This document shows, one piece after another, positions 51,295-63,438 of a stretch of DNA of 64,000 nucleotides. The position numbers were made by a program, and so were the translations under genes. Under the pieces are notes generated by a model, which searched no databases, was not told the DNA's origin, and saw only the letters and a program-made list of their open reading frames with translations. Within the stretch, counting starts at the first letter, position 1. Each line of letters opens with the position of its first letter. Source of the DNA: Dermatemys mawii (taxonomy: Eukaryota > Chordata > Testudines > Dermatemydidae); the NCBI GenBank assembly GCA_007922305.1, contig ML677335.1, forward strand, positions 21,945,933-22,009,932, read 5' to 3'.

Positions 51295-51540
51295 CATAAG
51301 CAAACTAGGGAAAGGTGGTCTAGAAATGAAATTACTATATGGTTGATGCACAACTGGTTGAAAGGCCATACTCAAAGAATAGTTATGAATGGTTTGCTTG
51401 TCAAAATGGGAGACTGTATCTTGTGAGGTCCCACAGGTGTCAGTCCTGGATCCAGTATTTTCATTAATGACTTGGAGTATGGAGTGGAGAATCCGCTTAT
51501 AAAATTTGCAGATGACACTGTCACTTTCCCTGGGATACAG
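51295..51540 (+). mobile_element. Second CR1 RT fragment, sense
   Basis: It follows the end of the previous CR1 with an RT segment of a different subfamily: GTTGATGCACAACTGGTTGAAAGG, GGTCCCACAGGTGTCAGTCCTGG, ATTTTCATTAATGACTTGGAG and AAATTTGCAGATGACAC. It stops after the FADDT codons. Confidence 0.8.
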
Positions 51541-54102
51541 TCTGGCCTGTTGAACAGTTCTCAATTCCCCAACATTCTCAATATCCCCTCAATTCTCCAA
51601 CATGGGGTCCTTTACTATTTCACTGTGAGAGTAATGAAGATAGAAAATGAATAAATTCCTCATCAAGTTGTTAAAGTGGGATAGAGGAAATGAATAATGT
51701 ACCTTTACACTTGTCTGAGAAAGGTCACTAATTATAAACTGAGCTTGAAAATTTTAAAGCCCTTTCAGGTGTGCTAATAAAGATAGTGTCTCACACTCCC
51801 ACAAAATTGAGGTCTTTAAAGAACATGAGTAAAAATACTTATTTGCATATTTGGGGGTTGAGAGGCAAACGGAGAATCTCCACTAGAAAGTCTTGCTACT
51901 GGTTTTAAAACTATATTGGATGTGAAATTTATGCCTCAAAGTATTGTAATATTTTTCCATATTCCTCAGAAACACCAAAGGGTGAAATTCCTTACTTCTG
52001 ATGTAAACGAAGACTGTATTTTTACTCTGACTTTGATAGAGTTTTTCCTAAAGCAAATGAGAAGGAAAGTGTTCAGTGTTTCGAGTACAGAATAAGTGGG
52101 ATTCTATAGGAAACTACAGCTAAGAGGTTGCATGACTTCCCAGATACTGTACACACCATTTAAACTCAGAAAAAAAGACTGAAGATCAAATTGGGTTTTT
52201 TTTAAATATATATTTTTTTGCATTTTGGGACTAAACATAGTTATTTCATTTCCTTCCAAAAACTGAATCTTCAAAGGTCAAAAATTTTGCTATGATAGTT
52301 AATTTTGACTAAATAGTACAGGAAACAACCTATGGAATTCATAATCCATGAGTCATTCATATCAGAAACCCAAAAGTTCTTTTACCTGATTAGGAAACTG
52401 AATGCTAGTGCATGGCCTAATGCGTTCAATCCAACCAGTTCCAATTTTGAATATTTAGTACTCACAACCAGTGTCTCACTGTCAAGCTGCAGATCAGTAA
52501 CTACTTTGCAAATTTCAAATAAATTTTGAATCTCTCCATACAGTTTGTGAAGGGGGGGAAGAAAAGCAGTGAAATTGATCACATAAATTATTCGCTATGA
52601 ATTATCTACTCAGCTCTTTTCATTACCATGCAAATTGTAATGGCTTGTTTACAAGCTGCCTACTTTTTAGGTAGTTTAATTAAAGAACACTCAGATACAT
52701 CCCTTGGTCCAAAACAGTTTGAGCTTGTTGACCTTCAGGTCATGTTGCAAGGCTATCTATTTATGTCGGCGTGTACAGAGACAGGAGCTTGATGGGGGTG
52801 GTAGTTTATGGGGCTAGGCAGCTAAGGGATGGTAACTGTTGGCTTTCTCATATCAGCTCCGGCAAACTTAATATAAGATGTTAGTGTTGATAGTGAGCTT
52901 TCACTTCTTTTTTTTATGATAGTGTCTAAGGAGCAACCGAGATTGGAGCCCCTTGTGGTAGGCACTATCCACAAATGAAGTAATAGTCCCTGTCTAAAGA
53001 GCTTAGAATATAAATGGACAACACCAAGAATGGGTGAGGGTGAAGAGGTACAACCGATAAGCAGAGTAATCAGACTGATGATTTGCAAATGTCATGTTAG
53101 ATCCTTGACTATTTGTGATTTGGTTTTGTATTTATTTATTTTTGCTGTAGTAAGTTTCTAGCCTTTTTATTAGCCAAGACTGATGTTAGCATCTAGTCTG
53201 ATCACTTCTTAGAAGGCTATTCAATGGAAAAACAACTCCCTCGCCCGAAAGGCTTGTGAAGGGAGGTTGGGGTGGAAGTGTCCCGCAACGATCTTTGTAA
53301 GACTCTTGGAGGCTAGAGATTGGTGGCTGTCAAATGAATGCAGAATTTACCAAAGCTTGGCAGTTTTCAGGGGCAATCAAGATCAAGGGAAGGAGTCTTC
53401 TCTCATTGACAATCCCTACATAGAGCTTGGGGATTTTCCCTTCCTGATTTACTGACGACTATGCCTCTTGCCAGCCATGTTCCCCCCACTGTTGTTTTCT
53501 TTCTTTTCTTTTTCTTTTTTTTTTAAAGTCATGTTCACTGTGCTTTATTCAAGGATCTGTGCAGGACTGAGCCTGAGAAGGGGTTACTGACAGCGGCTTG
53601 TTCTCTGCATGACACAGTCACATTTCTGTGACCTGGAGTGTGTGGCATGTATTTTGTAATCCTGGCAAACTGTCTTCTGATGCTGTCCCCATTAGAAACC
53701 TCAGATTTCAAGTTTTATATCATTTCTGAACTGCTTTTAACTGAAAATCTAGCTTACTTTCATTTAGAAATGTACATTCTGGGTTGTAATCAATGCTTGA
53801 TGGGACCAATCCCTCAAATGCTGGCCCCCTGTATAATGGAACAAGTTGATCATGATAAAGAAAATTCCTAAATGGTTGTCCAACTACTGGAATGCATGTG
53901 TAAAATAAATAAGTAATTGCTGACATTGGTGAAGAGGGGATGTTGAGCACCATTAGAGCTGCTTCTGGAAATACTGTCAACCACACTTACCTCAGCATTA
54001 CAGTAAATTCTGTGCACCTCCTGAATAAAATGTCAGCTTCCTATTAAAGTAGAATTGCTTTAATATTAGTGTTTTTGTTTTTTAATCTTCTTCCCCTTCC
54101 AG
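51541..54102 (+). other. MICU1 intron end before exon 54103
   Basis: AT-rich intron with no named element. T-rich runs lie near 52190-52220 and 53500-53525. Confidence 0.45.
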
Positions 54103-54240
54103 TTTGAACGGCATGACCCTGTGAATGGGCGGATCACTGAGCGTCAGTTTGGTAGCATGTTGCTGGCCTACAGTGGAGTGCAGTCAAAGAAGCTAACGCT
54201 CATGCTGAAGCAACTCAGGAAACATTTTCAAAAAGGAGAG
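54103..54240 (+). CDS. MICU1: MICU1 exon, linker between EF-hand lobes
   Basis: The 138-bp exon encodes 46 residues: [20 protein letters not shown], then [26 protein letters not shown]. The [12 protein letters not shown] part resembles a degenerate EF-hand loop, as in the family. The acceptor is CTTCCCCTTCCAG with a strong pyrimidine tract and the donor is GAG|GTTAGT. Phase is 0 at both ends, with the same length as I recall for the human exon. The SKKLT helix is conserved, but the following residues ([14 protein letters not shown]) differ from human at several positions, so this is the least conserved of the five exons. Confidence 0.96.
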
Positions 54241-56335
54241 GTTAGTGGCTTTTAGGCAGACAAAAGAGAAATGTTAATACTTTCTGATGCGTGCATCCAT
54301 AGTGCTTTGCACTGTGAAATGGAGTCTAAAATGTGAATGAATTGTGAATGCAGAATGAATCATTTCAGTGCTGATACGTATTTCCATTGACTTTTACTTG
54401 GCCAAAATTTATCTCAGTAGTTAAATAATGCTTGATAGCTGAATACATCACAGGCTGGAGTCAAACAAAAAAAGGCCATTTCATATTTTGCCCTGAAAAT
54501 AATAGATCTAACCTATGGGCTAGCACAGACTGGGCTTACCATACAATGAATATGCTCTGACTCCCGAAAAAAGGCACCTGACCGTTTAAAACCTGTTCAG
54601 GCCCTAAGAGCCTCATTGACTTCAGATGATCAACAAATCACCAGCAGTAAGGAGTCAAAAAATGGATAAGTCTAGTGATATACATTGGGTTATGTGTATA
54701 ATGACAGACTGCTTTACACATTTTAAAATGAGTGCATTACAATTGTGGGTGTAGAAATACTTAACATTAATTTAAAAAAACATGCTTTCTGGAGAAAGCC
54801 CCCGCATGATTAACCTGAACAAACACTGAAGACTTATATCCAACAGTTGACTTGACTTTGGATTAATTATGCAGTATACTTGGGTAGTTTATCGTTTTAT
54901 TATGAATTTGAGAAAAATATGTTATGGGAATTAGACTCAAAATTTGTAGGGGAAAAGGTTGCAGTTCCTATAGTAGTTAATATAGAGAAGGAGACCTTGG
55001 AATAAAACACCTAAACTGAAAGGACATCTTTAATATGATGATGAAAGTACAGGGTGCTAAATTACAGTAATGTTAGAATTTCAAGTCTGCTTTTATATTG
55101 TTCGTTCTCCTTTTTTATTAATTAGTTTGTGAACATAGCAATTAACCAAAATGGGAACTAACGAAAGATTTCTGCTTCTGTGGTTAGTAGGTCTGACTGT
55201 TGTAGAACCATTTCCTCTTAGCAGCAGAACTGTCATCTATTTCATAATTTCATTAATCCATTTTGTGATGCAAAATATATTAAGAAATATTGGACCAGAT
55301 TCTGACCAATCTTAAGATCTCTTTGTGCTGCTCTTTAAAACTGCTCTAAATGGATTCCACTGGTATGAAGGAATCCTCAGTTGCCATAAATCCAGCGTGG
55401 CCAACCCTACTCTTGTTCTCTTGGATCCCAGAAATAAAAATGAGCTATCTTCTCTACAGCGATTTTTGTAACTAAACTCCCTTTCAGTCAGAGTATTTTA
55501 CAATGCATTTCTTGTTTAAAATGATTAGTCCAATAGTCTGTCCTTGTTGCTATTAAAGGCCTTAATAGCTCAAGTTACTGAAAACATTTCAGACAGTGTT
55601 AAGATGGATTTTACAGCTTAATTTGGATTCACCAGCTGAATGTGTTCATTTTTGACATTTTCATCTTCACCATAACAGTGAAAATATATTATTTATTTTT
55701 ATAGGTACCCCATTTTTAGCATTCTGTCTCTTACTGGGTAGACTAGAGAGGAAACTTGAACTGAGGCTGGTATGATGATTCATCTTGTTAAGAGCCAAAT
55801 TCAGAGGTGAGGGGTAAGGTAATGAAATATAGAGCCCCTTACTGTCAGACCTGTGCTCATTTAGTTCACTTAGGCTGCTACACTGTTACATTTTTGAGAC
55901 TCTTTTATGCTGCTGTTCTATCACTGATGCAGTTCCACTGGTGCTAGCAATAAATAATATGAGGGCTAATATAAATAAGGCTTGGGTATTTTTATCACCT
56001 CATTATGTCCTCCAGCTCTGAACAAATCTAGACATGGTGGTAAAAAGACAAGTTTTTTTTCTATACTACTATTTACCTGGGTGCTAGCCCACATGGAGCT
56101 GCCTAAAGGCTAGAACAATTGTGGGCAAATTTCCAAAATTCTCAGTGTAAGTCATGCCTTAGACCTGACACAACCGCCCTGTCAACATGTAGAGAATATC
56201 ATCTGATTTAGTTTACATACCAAAGAGCCAGAAGCAAGTTAAAGTATGATGAGACTACTTTTGCTTCCCTGCTCTGTGTGTCTCAGCATGTAATTTTCAC
56301 TAATGAACATCCCCTCTGATTATATATAAGGGAGT
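54241..56335 (+). other. MICU1 intron segment, mostly unassigned
   Basis: No exon. A stretch near 55285-55400 beginning TTGGACCAGATTCTGACC looks like a decayed amniote repeat, but it cannot be bounded. Confidence 0.4.
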
Positions 56336-56647
56336 CTAAACATATGTCTGCACTGCAAAGAAAAACCCTTGGTGCTGAGTCTCAGAGCGCAGGTCAATAG
56401 ACTTGAGCTTATGGGGCTTGGGCTGCAGAACTAATAATAGCAGTGTAGGTGTTCTTGCTTACCCTGGAGCCTCAGCTTCAGGACCCTCCCCCCTTGCCAG
56501 GTTTCAGAACTCAGGTTCCAGCCCATCACTGAGTGTCTGCACTGCTATTTTTAGCCCTGCATTCCGAATCCACAAGCCCAAACGAACTGAACTGGGCCCT
56601 GAGATTAGGCACTGTGGATTTTTCTTTGCAGTGTCGACATACCCTAA
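56336..56647. mobile_element. 312-bp inverted-end MITE
   Basis: The left end reads CTAAACATATGTCTGCACTGCAAAGAAAAA, and the right end TTTTTCTTTGCAGTGTCGACATACCCTAA is its near complement. The interior is also partly self-complementary (GGGGCTTGGGCTGCAG, AGCCCAAACG). It follows the turtle GGGTATGTCTACACTGCAA family that I remember. No coding capacity; the 82-codon frame over it is chance. Confidence 0.8.
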
Positions 56648-57223
56648 GTGACTTGGAGTGTTAGGGGAGTTTTACTTATGCCACTGAGACCTCTGAATTT
56701 GTCCTTAAGGCTCTATTTTTAGTGTGTCAGCCATCTGATCTCCTTGCTGCAAGTCTGGAGGCCATAAGAGGTATAAACTGATATGCTTACAGCAAGTTCC
56801 TGGATCTTGATTGTGTACTGGCTGTGTGATCACGTTGTTGGGCAAGTGGTTGACAGCAGTGAGAATGGTGGTGGCTTTTGTTTCAACTACTCTATCACCA
56901 CTGACCTTTCCACACACCAAACCTGATTCTTATATACACTAAGGTCCTTTTATACTCTCTGAGTGCTGTAAGTGAGAATCAAGCCCATAATGTTGATCAG
57001 GAACAAATAATGGCTAGGGATAGGTAGACCTACAATATCTGTATTAAGCCTATCCCCCTCAGCCGTCATCAACTTCATGGTAAAGAGATAATGGGACTGT
57101 AATGTGCTTTACTGCAGAAAGAGAAATTTCAATTAAGGGAGGAAATAAGAATATTGGTAGCTAGTTGACTTTTTCAATTACCGCAAATGTAGATTTTAAA
57201 TTGTATATAATCCCAAATAATGA

Positions 57224-57574
<351 letters not shown>

Positions 57575-57858
57575 AAGGCTTTTCCGGGGGGCAGTGATCG
57601 ATCTGTTGGTGATCGATTTATCGCATCTCATCAAGACGCAATAAATCGATCCCCAGAGGCACTCCTGTCGATTCCGGAACTCCAGCTCACCAAAAGGCAC
57701 AAGGCGGAGTTGACGAGGGAGCCCACTGCCGACCGCTGCCGCTGTGGGGACAGCAGATAAGTTGGCCTAAGATGCGCTGACTTCAGCTACGTTATTCATG
57801 TAGCTGAAGTTGCATATCTTGGGCAGATCACCCTCTCCCCCAGTGTAGACCAGGCCTG
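57575..57858. mobile_element. Hairpin-rich MITE 90 bp after a MICU1 exon
   Basis: The right end AGTGTAGACCAGGCCTG matches turtle MITE ends. It contains two strong internal palindromes. One is GATCGATTTATCGCATCT against GACGCAATAAATCGATCC (about 57610-57650). The other is CTTCAGCTAC against GTAGCTGAAG (57781-57790 and 57800-57809, perfect). The CpG content is higher than in the surrounding intron. The left end is approximate. Confidence 0.72.
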
Positions 57859-58935
57859 ATGGATAAAAAGTGCACTAAAGTCATGTTTCCTCTCTTGTCA
57901 TGAGAAGGTTTTAAATTGCAGCTGTTTGTGGAAAAAGAGGGATTTGGGATTTTGTACTTGTCCTCTGTTAGGTGTAAGGAAAAATATGCTGAAATTTTAC
58001 TTCCTGTTTGCATTTTTTCAGGCTATTTCAACAGATCCACAGGCTCTGAACATCACTAATTGACTAAGATAACATTCAGATTTAATGTGTGTGTGCCCTT
58101 CTACTCTACTTATTTCCTACATGGTATTCTACATAATTTATGTCGTGATTCAGTGCATTCAGTAAATGGTTGCTTTCAACTTTTTAGGCTTTGTTATAAA
58201 AATCATATCAATTTGCTAAATGCTACTTTTAAAACTTGCATTCTGTATATAAAAGCTACAGATTATTTAATCAGCTAAAAAGTGAAGCTTTTTACCAGTA
58301 AGTTATAACTTTGAGCCTTTTCTGCCCTGGAAGCATTAAGGTATGAATGGGGGCTTATACTGGAAGATTTTAAAGACTATTACATGCTCTAATTCAACTT
58401 GCATCTCTGCTCTTGAATGCTCTGGTTAGCTGAGATCAGCCTTAGTTTATAGTTGAGATTGTGTATGTTAGGTCAAATGGGACCCAACAGGTGGAAACAC
58501 CTTCTTTGAATTAAAAAAATAAAGAGAATGAGCATAGTGAAACATCTTTTAACTGAAACATTGTGTGTAAAATAGCAGTGTGCAGAAATACAGACTAATT
58601 TCAAGTAAAACTTTTAGTTACCCACCAACCTACTCTGATCGGATAATGGTCCAAAGAAATCCTGTGTTTTGACAGTGCTCCATCTAGGACTCTGTTTAGG
58701 GTAAACCACAAACATTTGTGTCCTGGAACTAATATTTGTGGAGTGTCTAGATTAGCACAAATTTTAGCCAACTCAAGTTAACAGACAATTAACATGACTT
58801 GCAATAGGGTCAGAAACTGTAGGATATCTGTATACTGTAGGTACAGCTCAATAGAAGTTAAAAGCCAATTAGAGAGTTGATTCTTCACCATTCCTTCTGG
58901 AAATCCCCTGTTTGGAAAGTAACATGCTCCATCTT
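57859..58935 (+). other. MICU1 intron segment, no recognised feature
   Basis: AT-rich intron without supported features. Confidence 0.45.
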
Positions 58936-59100
58936 GGCCTGGTCTAGACTTAAAGATTTTGCTGGCATTGCTGTGTTGGTTAGGAGTGAGAAAGAATCAC
59001 ACCCTTAACAAACATGACTGTGCTAGCAAAAGCTCCAGTGTAGAGTTAAATTGACAAAAAATGCCTTTTGTCAGTATGGCTAATATCATTCTGAGAACTG
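58936..59100. mobile_element. MITE fragment with GGTCTAGACT end
   Basis: GGCCTGGTCTAGACTTAAAG, then an imperfect internal palindrome (GTTAGGAGTGAGAAAGAATCACACCCTTAAC) and CCAGTGTAGAGTTAAATTG, matches a turtle MITE layout. It is decayed and the right end is unclear. Confidence 0.6.
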
Positions 59101-60124
59101 ATATAAGCTATACAGGCCAAAGAACTCTGTTTCTGCTGCACAGTGATACAGCAAACTAGAAATTTTTGCCACAGATTCAGGTAGGTTAAAATCTGGAAGA
59201 CTGTGGTGGATTAAATAGGAATATGAATAAAGCAATCATTGCAGTGTTATTTATGTTGGTAATAACCTACAAATGTTTATGCTGCTTCAAAATATTTAGA
59301 GCAGCAGAGGTTTTTATATTAATAGTAAATGTAAACTTTGGGGGAAAGCTGGACGTTTTGGCAGCTAGATAGCGTACTGTTGAAGATGTGTAGAGAGGTT
59401 GGAGGTGGAGGAAGTGGGGAGGGTGTTGGCTCTCAGAAGTTGGATGAGGCTTTAGCAATGAAAGGGAATTCATTTTTCCTTCTTTGCACTCAGGATTGCA
59501 GATGGCCTGAAATTTGAGCGCATAAATAGTAGATAGTGTGTCAATGAGATGTTTATGTTCAAATGATCTACACATTACGTGGTTCCTAGCACATAAATGT
59601 GTTCTCCTAACCAGAGCATCAAGTCCACACAGTGTAAATGATGCACTTGTTCCACCTTTTCTAGTAGCTGAATTCTCATAAAGTTGCTTATGTCTCTATT
59701 AATATACCACATAAAAATCACTCACCTGACTGCCAAAAGAATAGGATTGTTTTGACTATTAAAATTTAAATGTTAAAAGTGACCAAAATTCTTATATGCT
59801 AAATAAATTGTTCCTAATCTACTGCAGCAGGTTGGCCCATTTTTATGATTCTAGAAGTCTTATAAACTGAAAGGGGAAAAAATTGGTAGCATAAAATAGA
59901 CACAGCAGGTTCCTGCTTCACTGACTTTTTTTCACCCTTAATTTAAGATAGACCCTGGTTTTAAAAAGAATTGTAGGACACATACTTTAATAAACCATAG
60001 AATAATGCATGAATTTATTCATTCAAGCTTATATTTTCTAGAAATAACTGTTATGCTACCAGAACTTCAAAGGCAACAAATTCTTTAAATCACAAATAAA
60101 CAAACATATACAGAAATTGTACCT
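59101..60124 (+). other. MICU1 intron segment, no recognised feature
   Basis: AT-rich intron without supported features. Confidence 0.45.
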
Positions 60125-60310
60125 AACAAATGAGCTCAGGAGTGGAGCAGGGTCTGGGCTGGAAGCCTCACAGATTAAAATTTTTAAAATCCACAGCAGA
60201 GTCTCAAACCCCAGGTCAGAGACTTGGGCTCATGTCTTGGCACTAAAAATAACAGTGTAGATATTGTGGCTCAGGTTGGAATTCAGGCTCTAAAGGCCAC
60301 TCCCCTCCCC
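60125..60310. mobile_element. Partial copy of the 56336-type MITE
   Basis: The sequences GGTCAGAGACTTGGGCTCATG, AACAGTGTAGATATTGTGGCTCAGG and AGGCTCTAAAGGCC correspond to the interior of the TCTACACTGCAA family. The terminal repeats are lost. Confidence 0.5.
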
Positions 60311-60989
60311 AGTGACAGTTCAAATCCTATTTTGGGTAGAAATCTAGAAAAGGCTCAGAGGCATGTTGCTAAAATATATCTGGGGGCAGGGGAGGGCTTG
60401 GAGGAATGTAAACAAAGTATTTTTTTTTTTATTTTTAAGTGGAATGTGAACGCTGGCTAATACAAAAGGCCATTTTAGGGGGAGGAACGAGGAGAATAGA
60501 GGTTGAGCGGTTTCCGACTGCATCTAGATGAGGGGAAATTATGGGGCGAGGAGGATAAATGAGGAAGGGACTTGGAAAGGGAACGTGTTAGGTAAGTGCC
60601 AGGGGGTCAGGGGAAGAATAGGGGCAGAAGGATTGCCTGTCAGTCCCACATCCTCCTCTTCAGAGTGTGTGCCATGATCTGGGAGGTCAGAGCGCTGTTA
60701 TGACAATTGATCTGTAACTTTTGCTTGCTTAAGAATTTACCATGGAAAGTAGGTCAAGTTATTTTCAGTAAAGAATGTTATAAACAGGTGCAAAAGAACC
60801 AGACAGTGAGACTAAATTAATGGAAACATAACAGGCCACGCTGATATAATTCAGGGACTGTGCTGAAATGGTGCTTAGTAAAACCAGAAGACGTGAACTG
60901 GAAATTAATGAACCAAAAATGGTTTGTGTCAGACGTTAGGCCTAATTAGTGGACCAGATAGTGAGTGGATGAGCTATTTCATCCATCAT
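60311..60989 (+). other. MICU1 intron segment, purine-rich part
   Basis: 60470-60630 is G- and A-rich on the plus strand. No gene or bounded repeat. Confidence 0.4.
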
Positions 60990-61950
60990 TCCCTTTCAGG
61001 GTCCTTTTAAAACTGAACTGATGGAAAAAGAGGACAGAGGAGACGGAGGCTGAAGCAAAATTCACCATTGTGGCTGCCACCTTCACTATCTTCTGGGACA
61101 CCAGACCTTCTTTGTTCTATCCTAAAAGATGCCTAACGAGACCAGGCCAGAGAGAGGGCCCCTGATAACATGGCCACCTTTACTGGCTCAGTCTGAATCC
61201 CAAACACCATCTAGGGTGAAATGGGATTGGATTTTAGCAGCAGCTGTAACTCATCTCAATTTCTTTTCTTTTTTCTAAAAGGACAGTTTGGGACTTTAAC
61301 AGCAGCTCATCTATCTAATTTCTTCTCTTTTCCCCATAAGAACCGTTATTAGCACCTTTGATATCATTCCAGAGATAGTCAAACAAGGGGGGTTTCCTCC
61401 TAAGCACTCTCTCCAGCTAAAGGGAAAGGGAACAAGGGATGTTAAAATGAAAGCCTTACTAATACTTCACATTTCAAATGCTTTAACTGTTGTTCCTTCT
61501 CTTCTGTATTTTTAATATGTTTTTTTTAAATTATGTATATGCCATGGTACTAAGTAGGCTGTGGTCTCCATTTAACCAAACCTTATTTAGCACTGTTTAA
61601 TGTTGGTCTGCGGCTGGGTTATGTTAGCACCTTTGTCTGATTTATTCTATCCAAATTAATACAGGAGCCTCACTCCCTACTCTCTCCTACTTTGTGTTTG
61701 TTTGCTGGGATTTGGGACACCCTGCCCCTCTCGGGGTGTCTGTCTCTACCCTCATGTGAGCTAAGATATGGGGAGGCATTAACTCTCTGGGGGTGTCAGA
61801 ACCCTGCTCTCTGCCCACCCAGAATGTGCCAAGATTTTACACCCCCATTCGCCAGGTTTTGGGAATGGTGTGGGAATTTATTTATTTATTTGGTTTGTTG
61901 TGTACAACTTTTATCAGTAAATATGCAGTTAAATGTGTGTCTGTGAAACA
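60990..61950. repeat. Probable unclassified interspersed repeat
   Basis: The sequence from CTGATGGAAAAAGAGGACAG through GATAACATGGCCACCTTTACTGG to CACCCAGAATGTGCCAAG resembles a repeat that I recall in several turtle loci. I can name neither its class nor its ends. It has no open frame of interest. Confidence 0.35.
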
Positions 61951-62084
61951 CATTGGTATATAAGCTTTAGATGTATTATGCAGGGAGCTTGGTATCAGTA
62001 TTTGTTTTTCACAAATAACAGTACAATTCCAGATATATATTTATATGCTCATAAATAATTGTGCCATAAATTTCAAACTTGGGT

Positions 62085-62260
62085 GCCCAAATTTAGACAC
62101 CGAAATACAAACTTAAGAACCTGAAAAAAACCCTGATTTTGTGAGCTGCTGAGAACGTGCAGCCCCTGTTGACTGCAATAAGATGTGTGATTACTCAGCA
62201 CCTCTGTGAATCAAGCCATTTTCGTTTAGGTGTCTGAATATGGATGTTGGTGTCAAACAC
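62085..62260. repeat. Decayed amniote repeat (GGTGCCCAAATTTAGACACC type)
   Basis: GGGTGCCCAAATTTAGACACCGAAATAC and later TTTAGGTGTCTGAATATGGATGTTGG resemble a widespread reptile and bird repeat rich in TTAGGCACC words. Limits approximate. Confidence 0.4.
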
Positions 62261-63352
62261 CAAACAGAATGCTGTTGCTAAGTGAGGGTTTTTGAGGGGT
62301 GTTAACATCAAGATCTGAAATATTTGCCTAATAAATTGAAAAGGCACTTTAGCTTCCCCTTTAGATGTGTGGTAGCATATCTTATAGGTGGAGAAGCAAC
62401 TTCTGTATGACACTGGTGGAACAGGCCGCTCTTAGTATAAGAATTGTAGTTCTGAAGCTGACCTATAAGGGCAACTGTTTTTCAAGATTTAATAATATAA
62501 CTAATAATATAACTGCATCAGGGCTACAGCCCTGCCTAGTTTCAGCCTTGAAAGGCATTCATCAGTGCTAAAGTGAGCCTGTGGTTGATAACCCTGAGTT
62601 TTGCCATGCAATATCCTGGCATAGAGAGGTGCACTGTGGAGGCCATATATACATTTTCCTTTTCCCATGGACTTTGTAGATAAAACATGAGAATGACAAT
62701 TCCCAACAACTGAAATAAATGGTCTCTGTTCATTCTAACGCTTAGGAGACAACCTCCTCACCGTTGAAAATGAAACATTCACATTAAGGATTTGTTCTGT
62801 GCTATTTTGATTATTTCTGGGAACCATATTGCTTTTTAAACATTGATGGAGAGTATCATAATTTGTGACCAGAGGGATAGCAAGCAATTTTTGGGAGAGG
62901 TTTTTTATACTTTTAACTAGCCTCAGTTAAAGACTGTGTGTAATGTTTGTTTAGGTAAGATCTTGAACAGTTAGTATGTGACATACTGATGAGCTGCTGT
63001 GTGTGTGTGTATTAATGAAGCATCTACTTTTGTCATTATGACTAAGAGAAGTTTAGGTACAGTACTGAAGGTAGCTTTTTATAAACCATAATTTTTAAAA
63101 ATGTAAGAGCCGGGGTTCAGTTCAGAGTCTCTTTTTTTTCTCATTCTCACTAGGCCAATGGAGGTGAGTAGTGCTGCCATTCATTGTACCAGTGTTCCTT
63201 TAGGTGACATTTGATACCTTAAAGTGATCTGAAGTGACCTAGCTAATGAATTTGGGACACTGGTTGCCTTCAGAATGGAGAGCTCTTGCAGAACTCCTCA
63301 GAATGAAAGTTGCCATGATATGGAGCTTTAGAGGCAAGGTCAGCTTGGGAAA
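62261..63352 (+). other. MICU1 intron segment, no recognised feature
   Basis: Intron with a direct AATATAACT duplication near 62494-62514 and a short GT run near 62998-63010. Nothing else supported. Confidence 0.45.
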
Positions 63353-63356
63353 GTGT

Positions 63357-63435
<79 letters not shown>

Positions 63436-63438
63436 TGT
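63353..63438 (+). repeat. (GT)n microsatellite
   Basis: About 40 GT units with two GTTT interruptions near the ends (63361-63364 and 63431-63434). It gives rise to the low-complexity open frames of Cys-Val and Thr-His repeats on the two strands. Confidence 0.98.
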
